Shown: positions 51,088 to 60,422 of the stretch, in pieces
Numbering within the stretch: position 1 is the stretch's first letter
Layout: the number at the start of each line of letters is the position of its first letter
Assembly (NCBI GenBank): GCA_048500275.1
Contig: JASNYI010000002.1
Coordinates: 1-64,000, forward strand
Length of the DNA stretch: 64,000 bases
Reading direction: 5' to 3'
Source: UBA5066 sp048500275
GTDB taxonomy: Bacteria > Acidobacteriota > Thermoanaerobaculia > UBA5066
Position numbers and translations under genes: made by a program
The notes under the pieces: model-generated
What the model saw: the letters and a program-made list of their open reading frames with translations, nothing else
Database searches by the model: none
What the model was told of the DNA's origin: nothing

Positions 51088-52788
51088 ATGGACCGCCTTG
51101 GAAGTCGTTCCACACGGCCCCGCTCCTGTCAGATCCGGCACCGCGCGCTCCTGGCAGCCCGCCTTCCTGTGGCGGCTGCGCTCCTCGCAGGTCAGGTGGT
51201 CGCGAGCGCGGCCGACGGGGCCCCTCCGACCACTGGCCAGTCGGCGACGCCGCTAGCCCAGCTTTCAACGCAGGATCTCGCCCGTCTCCGTCTTCGGCTC
51301 TTGAATGAGGCGTCGACAGCGGTGGGAGATCAGTTGGCGTTCAGAATCCGTGGGGAAGTCCGACAGCGTCTCAGCGACGTCGTCTACCTCTACGGGAACG
51401 CGATACCGCTCCAGCCGAACCCATCTGTCCCCGGATCGCATCTTCGCGACGCATGCCTGGTCGTTCGGAATCCGACGGCTAACGGTGAGTTCAAGTTCGA
51501 CATGTACTTTTCGGACGGCAAGTACTACGTCGGAGAGACTGCAGGGCAGAACGCTTTCGGGGCTTCCGTACCCTGCTCCGTTTACGGCGACCTTCCGCAG
51601 AAGACGAGGAATGCTGTCGCTGCGGTATCTCGGCGGGTTGATGCGGTCGACGAGGAACTGAAGCGGCGTACCGTGACGGAACGACAGCTTTACGCGAAGC
51701 TCACCGCTCGAATCGAAGAGATCGATGCCCGCATCTCGAAGATCCCGGCGGAGCGCTCCGCCGCCCTCTCCACACGCACCTCGGGAGCGGGAGGACTGAA
51801 TTCAGCCCTCGCTGCGAGCGACAGGCTTGCGGGTGAGCAGGCGAAGCTGGAGACGGAGAAGACCGAACTTACTGCCCAGCGAAGTGCGGTCGACGACAGA
51901 CTTAACGCGATCTGGGAGGGGCGCGATGTGCCGCCGCTGAGTGAGTTCACGAAGCAGGCAAAGGATGACGCGGACGCCAGGCGACGAGAGCGAGTCCAGG
52001 CCGAGGTATCCGATGTCCAAGTAGAGATCGACAAGGAGCGGAGCGAGATCAGCCGCTTGCGAGACAGTCTTGCCGCCGAGGCGCGCGTTCACGAAGGAAA
52101 CGTCGCCGACGCCCGGAAGTCTGGAAGCGACACGTCTGGAGAGATGGCGTACTTCAAGGAGAGGTCGACGTATTTCGAGACTGCCATTCGGGAGCGCCAG
52201 AGGCGCATAGATGCCCTAGAAGAACGGCTGCGGGTCGCGTCGGCGGGCGACCACGGCGCACGAGCGGCCTCTGTCGAAGGCGCTTCGAGGTCGGCACGAG
52301 AGCCGGTGGCCCTTCCGGAGCGCGCCCCGAGTCCAACTCGGCCCCGGACGCCGGCTGACATCGCGTGGGAGAACGGAGACTGGGTCAGTGCCTTCGAGCT
52401 TCTCTCTAAGGCTGCTGAGGCGGGAGATGCTGAAGCGGAGGCCCGGATCGGAGTGCTGTTCTACGAGGGTCTCGGCCGCCCTTCCGACATGCGCCTCGCC
52501 GAGGAGTGGTTCCGAAAGAGCGCGGACAAGGGCAGCGCTACGGCGAAGTACCGGCTCGGACTTCTCTACTCAGACGGGCGAAAGGGCGCTCCGTGGGACC
52601 TGACGATCGCTCATGGATTTCTGCTGGCCGCTTCGGAGAGCAACGCCGACGCCGCGCTCAAGCTCGCTTCCTTCTACTGGAAGGGCATAGGCGTGGCGGA
52701 AGATCGGGTACAGGCGCGCGGGCTGTACCAGCGAGCCGCGAAGCTCGGCAGCAACGAGGCGGCTGAGTGGCTGCGGTCGAATCCTTGA
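51088..52788 (+). CDS. exported coiled-coil protein with C-terminal Sel1 repeats
   Basis: ATG at 51088 follows GAGGAGAATGAGGA. The 566-residue product begins with a basic stretch and a hydrophobic segment (ALLAARLPVAAALLAGQVVA) ending ASAADG, like a signal peptide. Residues ~80-170 form a small domain with GEFKFDMYFSDGKYYVGE. Residues ~190-390 are long coiled coils. The C-terminal ~150 residues are Sel1-like repeats (AFELLSKAAEAGDAEAEARI; LAEEWFRKSADKGSATAKYR; RGLYQRAAKLGSNEAAEWL). Sel1 repeats bind other proteins. A periplasmic scaffold is likely; the exact role is unknown. Confidence 0.7.
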   Translation: MDRLGSRSTRPRSCQIRHRALLAARLPVAAALLAGQVVASAADGAPPTTGQSATPLAQLSTQDLARLRLRLLNEASTAVGDQLAFRIRGEVRQRLSDVVYLYGNAIPLQPNPSVPGSHLRDACLVVRNPTANGEFKFDMYFSDGKYYVGETAGQNAFGASVPCSVYGDLPQKTRNAVAAVSRRVDAVDEELKRRTVTERQLYAKLTARIEEIDARISKIPAERSAALSTRTSGAGGLNSALAASDRLAGEQAKLETEKTELTAQRSAVDDRLNAIWEGRDVPPLSEFTKQAKDDADARRRERVQAEVSDVQVEIDKERSEISRLRDSLAAEARVHEGNVADARKSGSDTSGEMAYFKERSTYFETAIRERQRRIDALEERLRVASAGDHGARAASVEGASRSAREPVALPERAPSPTRPRTPADIAWENGDWVSAFELLSKAAEAGDAEAEARIGVLFYEGLGRPSDMRLAEEWFRKSADKGSATAKYRLGLLYSDGRKGAPWDLTIAHGFLLAASESNADAALKLASFYWKGIGVAEDRVQARGLYQRAAKLGSNEAAEWLRSNP

Positions 52789-52856
52789 CACGCGATTCCG
52801 TTCGGACCGAGCGAATCCCGGCTCCGCTGATGCCACCGACGGGAGGGAAGTGAGAC

Positions 52857-54209
52857 ATGGCAACTGAGACGCCGGTTTCGAAGCTGATCTCGTGTTCGAC
52901 GTGCTCGCATGCGCTCGCGTTCAGCGCCGACGCCTGTCCGACATGCGGCGCGCAGAACACATACGTCCATCGTGGAGTCCAGGCCTTCCTCGCAGCGAAC
53001 CAGTTTCCTATGCGGTTTACGTACCGCCATACGCGGCTCGCCGTGACCGGAGAGACTGCCGACCCGCAGTCGAAGGTTCTTGCCATGAGCGGCGTGCTCA
53101 TGGCTCTTATGGCCCTTTCCGGGGCTGCGGTGTTCTTCTTTGACGCCGCGACGGAGTGGCTCACGGTCTCGGTCGTCGCCATGGCTCTCCTGGTCGCCGT
53201 CGCGCCTTTCCTAAGGAACCGCGGCAAACGCTTCATGGCGGACTTCTCTTCCGGCGCGCTGGAGTGGCAGTCTGATGACGACAAGTTCTGGCTACCAGTC
53301 TGGCGAGTCGTTAGAGGTGTGGCTGACGGGGCTACCACTCCTCCCTCGTCCGTCGCAGGAGGGCGGACCGGCGCTGGAGCGGCAGTAGCCGCGCTGTTCG
53401 CGATCGCTCTTCTCGCCGTCGGTGGATACTTCGCGATTCGCGGAGTCTGGCATGCGGCTCGGCAACCGCAGTCTGAGATCGACGCGAAAACTGGCGGTGC
53501 TGCCTCAGAAGGGGGAAGTAGCACGGGTTCGCACCCCCTCCTCAACACGGATGACGAGCGCGCTATCTCTGCCGCGAAGACCCTTGTCTTCAAGAACCTG
53601 AAGGCCCCCGCCACAGCTCGCTGGGTATCAGCGACCGTCGTTGCGCGGAAGTCGCCGCGATTCGTCGTTCACGTCCTCGTCGATGCACAGAACGACTTCA
53701 GCGCTCTAATACGGAGTAGCTACCTCGTCGCGGTGGCACTCGAAGGGGGCGAGCAGTTCTCGTTTTCGCCGATGTTCGGTATGCACGAGTGCTCCGATCC
53801 GCCCGGCGAGATGGAGATCCAGGCCATGAGGTCTCTGAATAAGTGGGACGAGCCGAGTGCTGCGCCGCCCGCGCCGACCGCATCCGCGGACGCCCTTCGG
53901 TACGATCCTGAAGTCTCGACGCTTACAGGCGTCCTCGAATTCAGAGTGTTCCGGAACGAAAGCGACGGCAGCGATGAACGTCAACTCGTCTTGGCTCTTC
54001 CGCAAGCCGTACGGGTGGCGGCCGGGTCTGACATCGATCAACCTGAGCTGGAGGCCGTGGACGTCGTGACGATCGTGCCTATGGGCTCGTACGACTCGCT
54101 GAGCGCCGCCCAAGGGCGTACGGCCACGGTCCGAGGGAGGCTCTTCGCCGGCTCAACGGCCCACCACCACACGCCGGTGCTGCTCGGGAACGCCGAACTC
54201 GTTCCCTAG
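52857..54209 (+). CDS. zinc-ribbon membrane protein with DUF4431-like end
   Basis: A 450-residue protein. An N-terminal zinc ribbon (CSTCSHALAF...CPTCG) is followed by a short cytoplasmic part and two hydrophobic hairpin spans (VLMALMALSGAAVFFF; VSVVAMALLVAVAPFL), then a third span (AAVAALFAIALLAVGGYFAI) near 180-200. The rest is soluble. Near the end, TGVLEFRVFRNE, RQLVLALPQAVRVAAG and STAHHHTPVLLGN resemble the DUF4431 pattern. GGGAGGGAAG precedes the ATG. It follows the Sel1 gene in the same direction by 68 bases and may be its membrane partner. Function unknown. Confidence 0.65.
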   Translation: MATETPVSKLISCSTCSHALAFSADACPTCGAQNTYVHRGVQAFLAANQFPMRFTYRHTRLAVTGETADPQSKVLAMSGVLMALMALSGAAVFFFDAATEWLTVSVVAMALLVAVAPFLRNRGKRFMADFSSGALEWQSDDDKFWLPVWRVVRGVADGATTPPSSVAGGRTGAGAAVAALFAIALLAVGGYFAIRGVWHAARQPQSEIDAKTGGAASEGGSSTGSHPLLNTDDERAISAAKTLVFKNLKAPATARWVSATVVARKSPRFVVHVLVDAQNDFSALIRSSYLVAVALEGGEQFSFSPMFGMHECSDPPGEMEIQAMRSLNKWDEPSAAPPAPTASADALRYDPEVSTLTGVLEFRVFRNESDGSDERQLVLALPQAVRVAAGSDIDQPELEAVDVVTIVPMGSYDSLSAAQGRTATVRGRLFAGSTAHHHTPVLLGNAELVP

Positions 54210-54511
54210 AATCCCTTTTCGCCTTGCGGTCTAGGGGACGACGCCTTCACAAGCCGAGGCCCTTGCGACCCGCCCGGTATCCGTAGATGTGACCTAGCCA
54301 TCCGAACGCTTCGGCGCTACCACATGCGCTGGGACAGATGGCGTACCAGGGGACCTTCGTCTGCGTTCCAGAATGGGCCCGACAGCGGCCTGTGAGCACA
54401 CCGAGTGCTTCGGGTTAAGCTCTTTGTTCCTACAGACTTGTCCGCGTAGGAGTAGAGAATGAGCCGTCTCGGGCCACGGGTTCCAGAGGTCAGTGTTGGT
54501 GAGGGGTCCCG
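54210..54511. other. gap upstream of the restriction operon
   Basis: About 300 bases with no gene. It must carry the promoter of the four-gene operon that follows; I see no clear -35/-10 pair. GAGGGG (54501-54506) is the likely ribosome site of the first gene. Confidence 0.5.
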
Positions 54512-57500
54512 GTGAGCGAAGGGCTGACCGGCAACCCGTTCTTCGATCGACCCATCCTCAACTCCCCGTACGAGTACCCCTGTCGGCACTGGGAGCTGGA
54601 TGCCGAAGGCCAGCCGACCCACCGAATCCTCGACCGACGCCGGAGAGCAGATTTCGTCTCCCCGGTTCCGAAGCCGAAGAAGTACCGGAAACAAGAAGTC
54701 CTCGCATTCGACGAAGGGCTCGGCCTGTCGGACACGAAGCAGCAGTACGACCTGACTGCTCTCATCGAGTCCGTTCGCCGGGAGGTTGACCGCTGGCGGG
54801 CTCTGCCGAACGCGACCGACTGGCACGTCACTCCCGAGACCGAACTTCTCCTCCGCCACTGGCGGGCTCACGACTTCCCGGGTCTACGCCCCTTCTTCTG
54901 CCAGCTGGAAGCCGTGGAGACCGTCATCTGGCTGACCGAGGTTGCCCCGGACCTGGGGAAGCCGGTGAAGGCCCTCCTCGACCACCTGGCCACGGCGAAC
55001 GACGAGGCCAACCCGGGCCTGAATCGCCTCGCCCTGAAGTTAGCGACAGGGGCTGGGAAGACGACCGTCATGGCGATGCTGATCGCCTGGCAGACGATGA
55101 ACGCCGTCCGTCGTCCTCAGAGCCGCCGCTTCACCCGTGGCTTTCTGATCGTCGCCCCCGGCATCACGATCAGAGATCGCCTTCGCGTCCTGAACCCGAG
55201 CGATCCCTACAACTACTACGAGAAGCTCGGCCTTGTCCCCTCCGACATGCTCGGTGAGATCCGCCGGGCTGAAGTCGTCATCACGAACTTCCACAAGCTC
55301 AAGCGCCGCGAGCGAATCGACCTGTCGAAGGGGGGCCGAGCCCTCCTTCGGGGGAGGACGGGCGAGGATCTGGACACTCTCGAATCAGAGGGGCAGATGC
55401 TCCAGCGGGTCATGCCGGAGCTGATGGGCCTGAAGAACGTCCTGGTCCTGAATGACGAGGCCCACCACTGCTATCGGGAGAAGCCCCCGGAGGAAGACGA
55501 CGAGGGGCTTACCGGCGACGAGAAGAAGGAAGCCGAGCGGAGGAATCAAGCTGCCCGGGTCTGGATCTCGGGACTAGAAGCCGTGGCCAGGACCCTGGGG
55601 ATCGCCCGGGTGATCGACCTCTCGGCCACGCCGTTCTTTCTCAGCGGCTCGGGCTACCGCGAGGGAACGCTCTTCCCCTGGACGATGACGGACTTCTCGC
55701 TGATGGACGCTATCGAAAGCGGCATCGTGAAACTGCCGCGTGTCCCTGTCGCCGAGAACATCCCGGGTGACGACATGCCGATGTTCCGGAACCTCTGGGA
55801 GAACATCCGCAAGGACATGCCCAGGAAGGGGCGCGGGAAGGCCGGTGGCGGCCTTGATCCGCTCGCCCTGCCGACGCGACTCCAGACAGCTCTCCAGGCT
55901 CTCTACGGCCACTACGAGAAGACCCATGAGCTGTGGGAGAAGGCGGGAAAGAAGATCCCCCCCTGCTTCATCGTCGTCTGCAACAACACATCCACCTCCA
56001 AGCTCGTCTACGACTACATCTCCGGCTTCTGGCAGAAACACGAAGACGGTCGCTCCAACCTCGTGAACGGTCAGCTCCCGCTGTTCCGCAACTTCGATGA
56101 GTACGGCAACCCGCTCCCGCGCCCGATGACCCTCCTGATCGACAGCGAGCAGCTCGAAAGTGGCGAGGCGCTGGACGACGAGTTCCGGAACATGGCGTCG
56201 GACGAGATCGAGCGTTTCCGACGGGAGATCATGGAGCGGACCGGCAACCGCCAGGCCGCAGACACGATCACCGACCAGGACCTTCTCCGCGAGGTCACGA
56301 ATACGGTGGGCCGGGACGGGCGGCTGGGAGCCTCCATCCGGTGCGTGGTCTCGGTCTCCATGCTGACTGAAGGGTGGGACGCGAACACCGTCACCCATGT
56401 CCTCGGAGTCCGGGCCTTCGGGACGCAGCTTCTGTGCGAGCAGGTCGTCGGGAGGGCGTTGCGACGCCAGTCCTACGAATTGAACCAGGACAACCTCTTC
56501 ACCGCCGAGTACGCCGACATCCTAGGCATCCCGTTCAACTTCACGGCCAAGCCTGTCCTGGCCCCGCCACAGCCCCCCAGGGAGACGATCTGGGTCCACG
56601 CGGTCAGCCCGGAACGTGACGCCTTAGAGATCCGTTTCCCCCGCGTGGCTGGATACCGGGTGGAGCTGCCAGAGGAGCGGCTCCGGGCTCAATTCACTGA
56701 TGATTCGACTCTCGTCCTCACGCCCGAACTCACCGGGCCAACAGTCACGCGGAACGAGGGAATCATCGGCGAAGGGGTCAACCTGAACCTGGAACGTCTC
56801 GACCAGATGCGCTCCTCCGAAGTCCTCTTCAAACTCACGAGGCGGCTGCTCTACACGAAGTGGAAGGACTTCGAGGACGAGCCGAAGAGTCACCTCTTCA
56901 ACCAGCTGAAGCGGATCACGAAGGAGTGGATCGATCACCACCTGGAGTGCCGGGGTGGAACGTACCCGGCGCTCCTGACATACCAGCAGCTGGCCGACAT
57001 GGCCTGCGAGAAGATCACGGCTGCCATCACGCTGGCGCACCAGGGAGAAAGACCGATCAAGGCGATCCTGGAGCCCTATAACCCGGTCGGCTCCACGATC
57101 CATGTCCGCTTCGCCACGTCCCGTGAGGACCGGTGGAAGACCCATCCGGACCGGTGCCATGTGAACTGGGCGATCCTCGACAGCAGCTGGGAGGGCGAAC
57201 TGTGCCGAGTGGCCGAGTCGCACCCCAGCGTCCTGGCGTACGTCAAGAACCACAACATGGGATTTGAAGTCCCATACCGGTTCGGCTCCGAGAAGCGACG
57301 CTACCGTCCGGACTTCATCATCGTGGTGGACGACGGACACGGGAAAGCCGACCCGCTCCACCTCGTTGTCGAGATCAAGGGCTACCGGCGTGAGGATGCG
57401 AAGGAGAAGAAGGCCACCATGGACACCTACTGGGTCCCAGGCGTCAATCACCTCGGGACTTTCGGACGCTGGGCCTTCGCCGAGCTGACACAGATGTACG

Positions 57501-57595
57501 ACATCGAGACAGAACTTGGGGAGCGGATGAAGAAGGCGTTTGACACGATGGTCAGCCCCTTCCTGCCCGCTGGCCCCCAGGCCGCGAGGAACTAG
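54512..57595 (+). CDS. Type III-like restriction helicase-nuclease (BPTD_3080-type Res)
   Basis: GTG at 54512. A 1027-residue restriction subunit. SF2 helicase motifs: Walker A LATGAGKTTVMAMLIAWQT near 178-190, VLNDEAHHCYRE near 312, IDLSATPFFLSGSGYREG and motif VI VVGRALRRQSYELN. The C-terminal nuclease is a PD-(D/E)xK type: RRYRPDFIIVVDDG near 930 and LHLVVEIKGYRREDAKEK near 950. The N-terminal NPFFDRPILNSPYEYP is characteristic of this subfamily. It needs the methyltransferase encoded three bases downstream. It would translocate on and cut DNA lacking the partner's modification. Confidence 0.92.
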   Translation: MSEGLTGNPFFDRPILNSPYEYPCRHWELDAEGQPTHRILDRRRRADFVSPVPKPKKYRKQEVLAFDEGLGLSDTKQQYDLTALIESVRREVDRWRALPNATDWHVTPETELLLRHWRAHDFPGLRPFFCQLEAVETVIWLTEVAPDLGKPVKALLDHLATANDEANPGLNRLALKLATGAGKTTVMAMLIAWQTMNAVRRPQSRRFTRGFLIVAPGITIRDRLRVLNPSDPYNYYEKLGLVPSDMLGEIRRAEVVITNFHKLKRRERIDLSKGGRALLRGRTGEDLDTLESEGQMLQRVMPELMGLKNVLVLNDEAHHCYREKPPEEDDEGLTGDEKKEAERRNQAARVWISGLEAVARTLGIARVIDLSATPFFLSGSGYREGTLFPWTMTDFSLMDAIESGIVKLPRVPVAENIPGDDMPMFRNLWENIRKDMPRKGRGKAGGGLDPLALPTRLQTALQALYGHYEKTHELWEKAGKKIPPCFIVVCNNTSTSKLVYDYISGFWQKHEDGRSNLVNGQLPLFRNFDEYGNPLPRPMTLLIDSEQLESGEALDDEFRNMASDEIERFRREIMERTGNRQAADTITDQDLLREVTNTVGRDGRLGASIRCVVSVSMLTEGWDANTVTHVLGVRAFGTQLLCEQVVGRALRRQSYELNQDNLFTAEYADILGIPFNFTAKPVLAPPQPPRETIWVHAVSPERDALEIRFPRVAGYRVELPEERLRAQFTDDSTLVLTPELTGPTVTRNEGIIGEGVNLNLERLDQMRSSEVLFKLTRRLLYTKWKDFEDEPKSHLFNQLKRITKEWIDHHLECRGGTYPALLTYQQLADMACEKITAAITLAHQGERPIKAILEPYNPVGSTIHVRFATSREDRWKTHPDRCHVNWAILDSSWEGELCRVAESHPSVLAYVKNHNMGFEVPYRFGSEKRRYRPDFIIVVDDGHGKADPLHLVVEIKGYRREDAKEKKATMDTYWVPGVNHLGTFGRWAFAELTQMYDIETELGERMKKAFDTMVSPFLPAGPQAARN

Positions 57596-57598
57596 AGG

Positions 57599-60418
57599 AT
57601 GGTCAAGAAGGCGGGGAAGGCTGGGTCTGGGCGAACTGCTGGTAAGACTGTCGAGGCATTGCGCCACGCGGACGAGAAGCGGAGGAATATCCCGACTGCC
57701 GAGTACCAGTCTGTGGTCCAGGAGGATGCGAAGAGTCCCGTTCTGATCGCCTACGAACGACGGAACCGAGACCTGGACCCACAGCTCGTCTGGCGCGGGA
57801 AGGACCAGATGGACTGGAGTGATCTGGTAGTCCCCGCCCCACCCCTCTACATCCAGGAAAAGGTCCATCCGAAGGTTCTCGTGGACGACCTACTGCGCCA
57901 GGTTCGGGAGCGCAGGGAGGCCGCGAGCGACCAGCCGGACCTCTTCGCCGACTTCAACGGGATTCCCGAGGGGGCCGACAAGACCGACTTCTACCACCAC
58001 GACCAGAACTGGTCGAACCGGATGATCCTGGGAGATTCGCTTCAGGTCATGGCCAGTCTGGCCGAACGTGAGGGACTGCGCGGGAAGGTCCAGTGCATCT
58101 ACATCGACCCGCCCTATGGGATCAAATTCAACAGTAATTTCCAGTGGTCCACGACTTCTCGGGATGTGAAGGACGGGTACGCCGCGCACGTCACCCGCGA
58201 GCCCGAGCAGGTGAAGGCGTTCCGGGACACCTGGCGGGACGGTATTCACTCTTACCTCACGTACTTGCGGGACAGGCTGACCGTGGCGCGAGACCTGTTG
58301 ACGGAGTCGGGCTCGGTATTCGTCCAGATCGGCGACGAGAATGTGCATCGCGTCCGCGCTCTGATGGATGAGGTGTTCGGCGAGTCGAACTTCGTGAACA
58401 CCATAGTGTTCAAGAAGAAGAGCGCCACCTACGCCACAGAGACTGTATTCGACTACCTCATCTGGTTCTGCCGAAGCCGTGATTCAGTAAAAGTCCGTGA
58501 TCTCTACGAATCGCGTGCCGCTCCTGACGAAGAAACGAAGTTCAACACCATCGTCACTCTCGACCTGGACTTCCGAAATGTGTCGAACCTGGAGGCGACC
58601 GATACGGAGGCCCTGATCCGCGACGGTGGCAGATGGGCTCGGGTGAACTACCCGATCGTTAGCCAGCATCCGAGCGAGACGCGAAGCAAGGACTACGTCT
58701 TTCGAGGGAAGTCGAAGACGTGCGGAACGAACAAGCAGTGGCGATTCGACCCCGAAAAGGGAATGAGGCGACTTGACAGAGCGGGGAGGCTATTCGACGG
58801 CGGGGGAGCATCGCTTGGCGGGGTCGTCTTCTGGGATGACTGGAATCAGATCGCAAGGTCAAACATCTGGGACGACATCCATGGAGAGAAGTTCCCGACG
58901 TATGTGGTGCAGACGGCAGTCACGGCCATCCAGCGTTGCATCCTAATGACGACGGACCCAGGCGATCTCGTCCTCGACCCGACCTGCGGCTCCGGCACGA
59001 CATCTGTTGTCGCCGAGCAGTGGGGTCGGCGGTGGATCGCGATCGACACGTCTCGTGTTGCGCTGGCCCTCGCCCGTGCCCGGATCATGGGTGCTCGGTA
59101 TCCCTACTACCTACTAGCCGACTCGGCGGAAGGGCAGTTGAAGGAAGCCGACGTGAGCGGGCGAGTCCCGTCCTCAAGAACCACGAACGGCAGCATCCGG
59201 CAGGGGTTCGTCTACGAGCGGGTTCCGCGCCTCTCGCTCAAATCGATAGCGGACAACGCCGAACTCGACGTCATCTGGGAGAAGTGGCAGGAGACGCTAG
59301 AACCCCTCCGGCAGAAGCTCAACGCAGCTCTCGGGAAGAGCTGGCCTGAGTGGGACGTGCCCTGCGAGGCAGAGGCAAGATGGCCCGAGGCGGCAAGGCG
59401 CATTCATGCCGACTGGTGGACGGCGAGGATCGCCAGACAGAAGGAGATTGACGCCTCCATTGCCGCGAAGGCGGAGGTCGAGTACCTCTATGAAAAGCCG
59501 TACCCGGACAACAAGAAGGTCCGCGTCGCGGGACCGTTTACCGTCGAGAGCCTCTCCCCTCACCGGGTCCTGGACGTCAACGAGGACGGCGACCCAATCA
59601 GCCACGTCGCTGATAAACAGGCGGACTACGCCGACAGGAAATCGTTCCCCGAGATGATCCTGGAGAACCTCCGCATCGCCGGGGTCCAACAAGCCCACAA
59701 GGATGCCCGCATCGTGTTCACGTCGCTCGCCCCGTGGCCTGGGGACCTCGTATGCGCGGATGGGCGCTATAGGGAGGGCGAGGGGGCTCGGGGCGTCGAG
59801 AAGCGGGCCGCCATCTTCATCGGGCCGGAGTTCGGGACAGTCACCCGGCCTGATCTGGTCCAGGCCGCGAAGGAGGCCGGGGACGCCGGCTTCGACGTCC
59901 TGATCACCTGCGCCTTCAACTACGACGCCCACGCGACGGAGTTCTCGAAGCTCGGGCGCATCCCCGTCCTGAAGGCCCGGATGAACGCGGACCTCCACAT
60001 GGCCGAGGACCTGAAGAACACCGGGAAGGGGAACCTCTTCGTGATCTTCGGCGAGCCGGACATCGATCTCCTCCCGGCCCCTGGGGGGCATCTCCGCGTG
60101 AAGGTGAACGGAGTGGATGTCTTTCACCCCGCGACTGGGGAAGTGCGGAGCGACGGGCCGGATGGCATCGCCTGCTGGTTCGTGGACACCGACTACAACG
60201 AGGAGAGCTTCTTTGTCCGCCACGCCTACTTCCTCGGGGCCAACGACCCCTACGGCTCGCTGAAGACGACCCTGAAGGCCGAAATCGACGAAGAAGCCTG
60301 GTCCAGCCTCCGCAGCCCTATTTCCCGCCCCTTCCCGAAGCCTACGTCGGGCCGGATTGCCGTGAAGGTGATCAATCACCTGGGGGACGAGGTCATGAAG
60401 GTTTTCCGGGTGTCGTGA
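57599..60418 (+). CDS. Type III-like DNA methyltransferase (Mod)
   Basis: A 939-residue modification subunit, longer than classic Mod (~650). Motif IV is CIYIDPPYGIKFNSNFQ near 168 and motif I is VLDPTCGSGTTSVVAEQW near 458, the beta-class order; adenine methylation is likely. Between them lies the target recognition region, marked by KDYVFRGKSKT and WRFDPEKGMRRLD. The C-terminal ~300 residues form an added domain with ARIVFTSLAPWPGDLVC and AVKVINHLGDEVMKVFRV, typical of the partner of BPTD_3080-type Res. ATG follows ACTAGAGG three bases after res. Confidence 0.92.
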   Translation: MVKKAGKAGSGRTAGKTVEALRHADEKRRNIPTAEYQSVVQEDAKSPVLIAYERRNRDLDPQLVWRGKDQMDWSDLVVPAPPLYIQEKVHPKVLVDDLLRQVRERREAASDQPDLFADFNGIPEGADKTDFYHHDQNWSNRMILGDSLQVMASLAEREGLRGKVQCIYIDPPYGIKFNSNFQWSTTSRDVKDGYAAHVTREPEQVKAFRDTWRDGIHSYLTYLRDRLTVARDLLTESGSVFVQIGDENVHRVRALMDEVFGESNFVNTIVFKKKSATYATETVFDYLIWFCRSRDSVKVRDLYESRAAPDEETKFNTIVTLDLDFRNVSNLEATDTEALIRDGGRWARVNYPIVSQHPSETRSKDYVFRGKSKTCGTNKQWRFDPEKGMRRLDRAGRLFDGGGASLGGVVFWDDWNQIARSNIWDDIHGEKFPTYVVQTAVTAIQRCILMTTDPGDLVLDPTCGSGTTSVVAEQWGRRWIAIDTSRVALALARARIMGARYPYYLLADSAEGQLKEADVSGRVPSSRTTNGSIRQGFVYERVPRLSLKSIADNAELDVIWEKWQETLEPLRQKLNAALGKSWPEWDVPCEAEARWPEAARRIHADWWTARIARQKEIDASIAAKAEVEYLYEKPYPDNKKVRVAGPFTVESLSPHRVLDVNEDGDPISHVADKQADYADRKSFPEMILENLRIAGVQQAHKDARIVFTSLAPWPGDLVCADGRYREGEGARGVEKRAAIFIGPEFGTVTRPDLVQAAKEAGDAGFDVLITCAFNYDAHATEFSKLGRIPVLKARMNADLHMAEDLKNTGKGNLFVIFGEPDIDLLPAPGGHLRVKVNGVDVFHPATGEVRSDGPDGIACWFVDTDYNEESFFVRHAYFLGANDPYGSLKTTLKAEIDEEAWSSLRSPISRPFPKPTSGRIAVKVINHLGDEVMKVFRVS

Positions 60419-60422
60419 CCTC

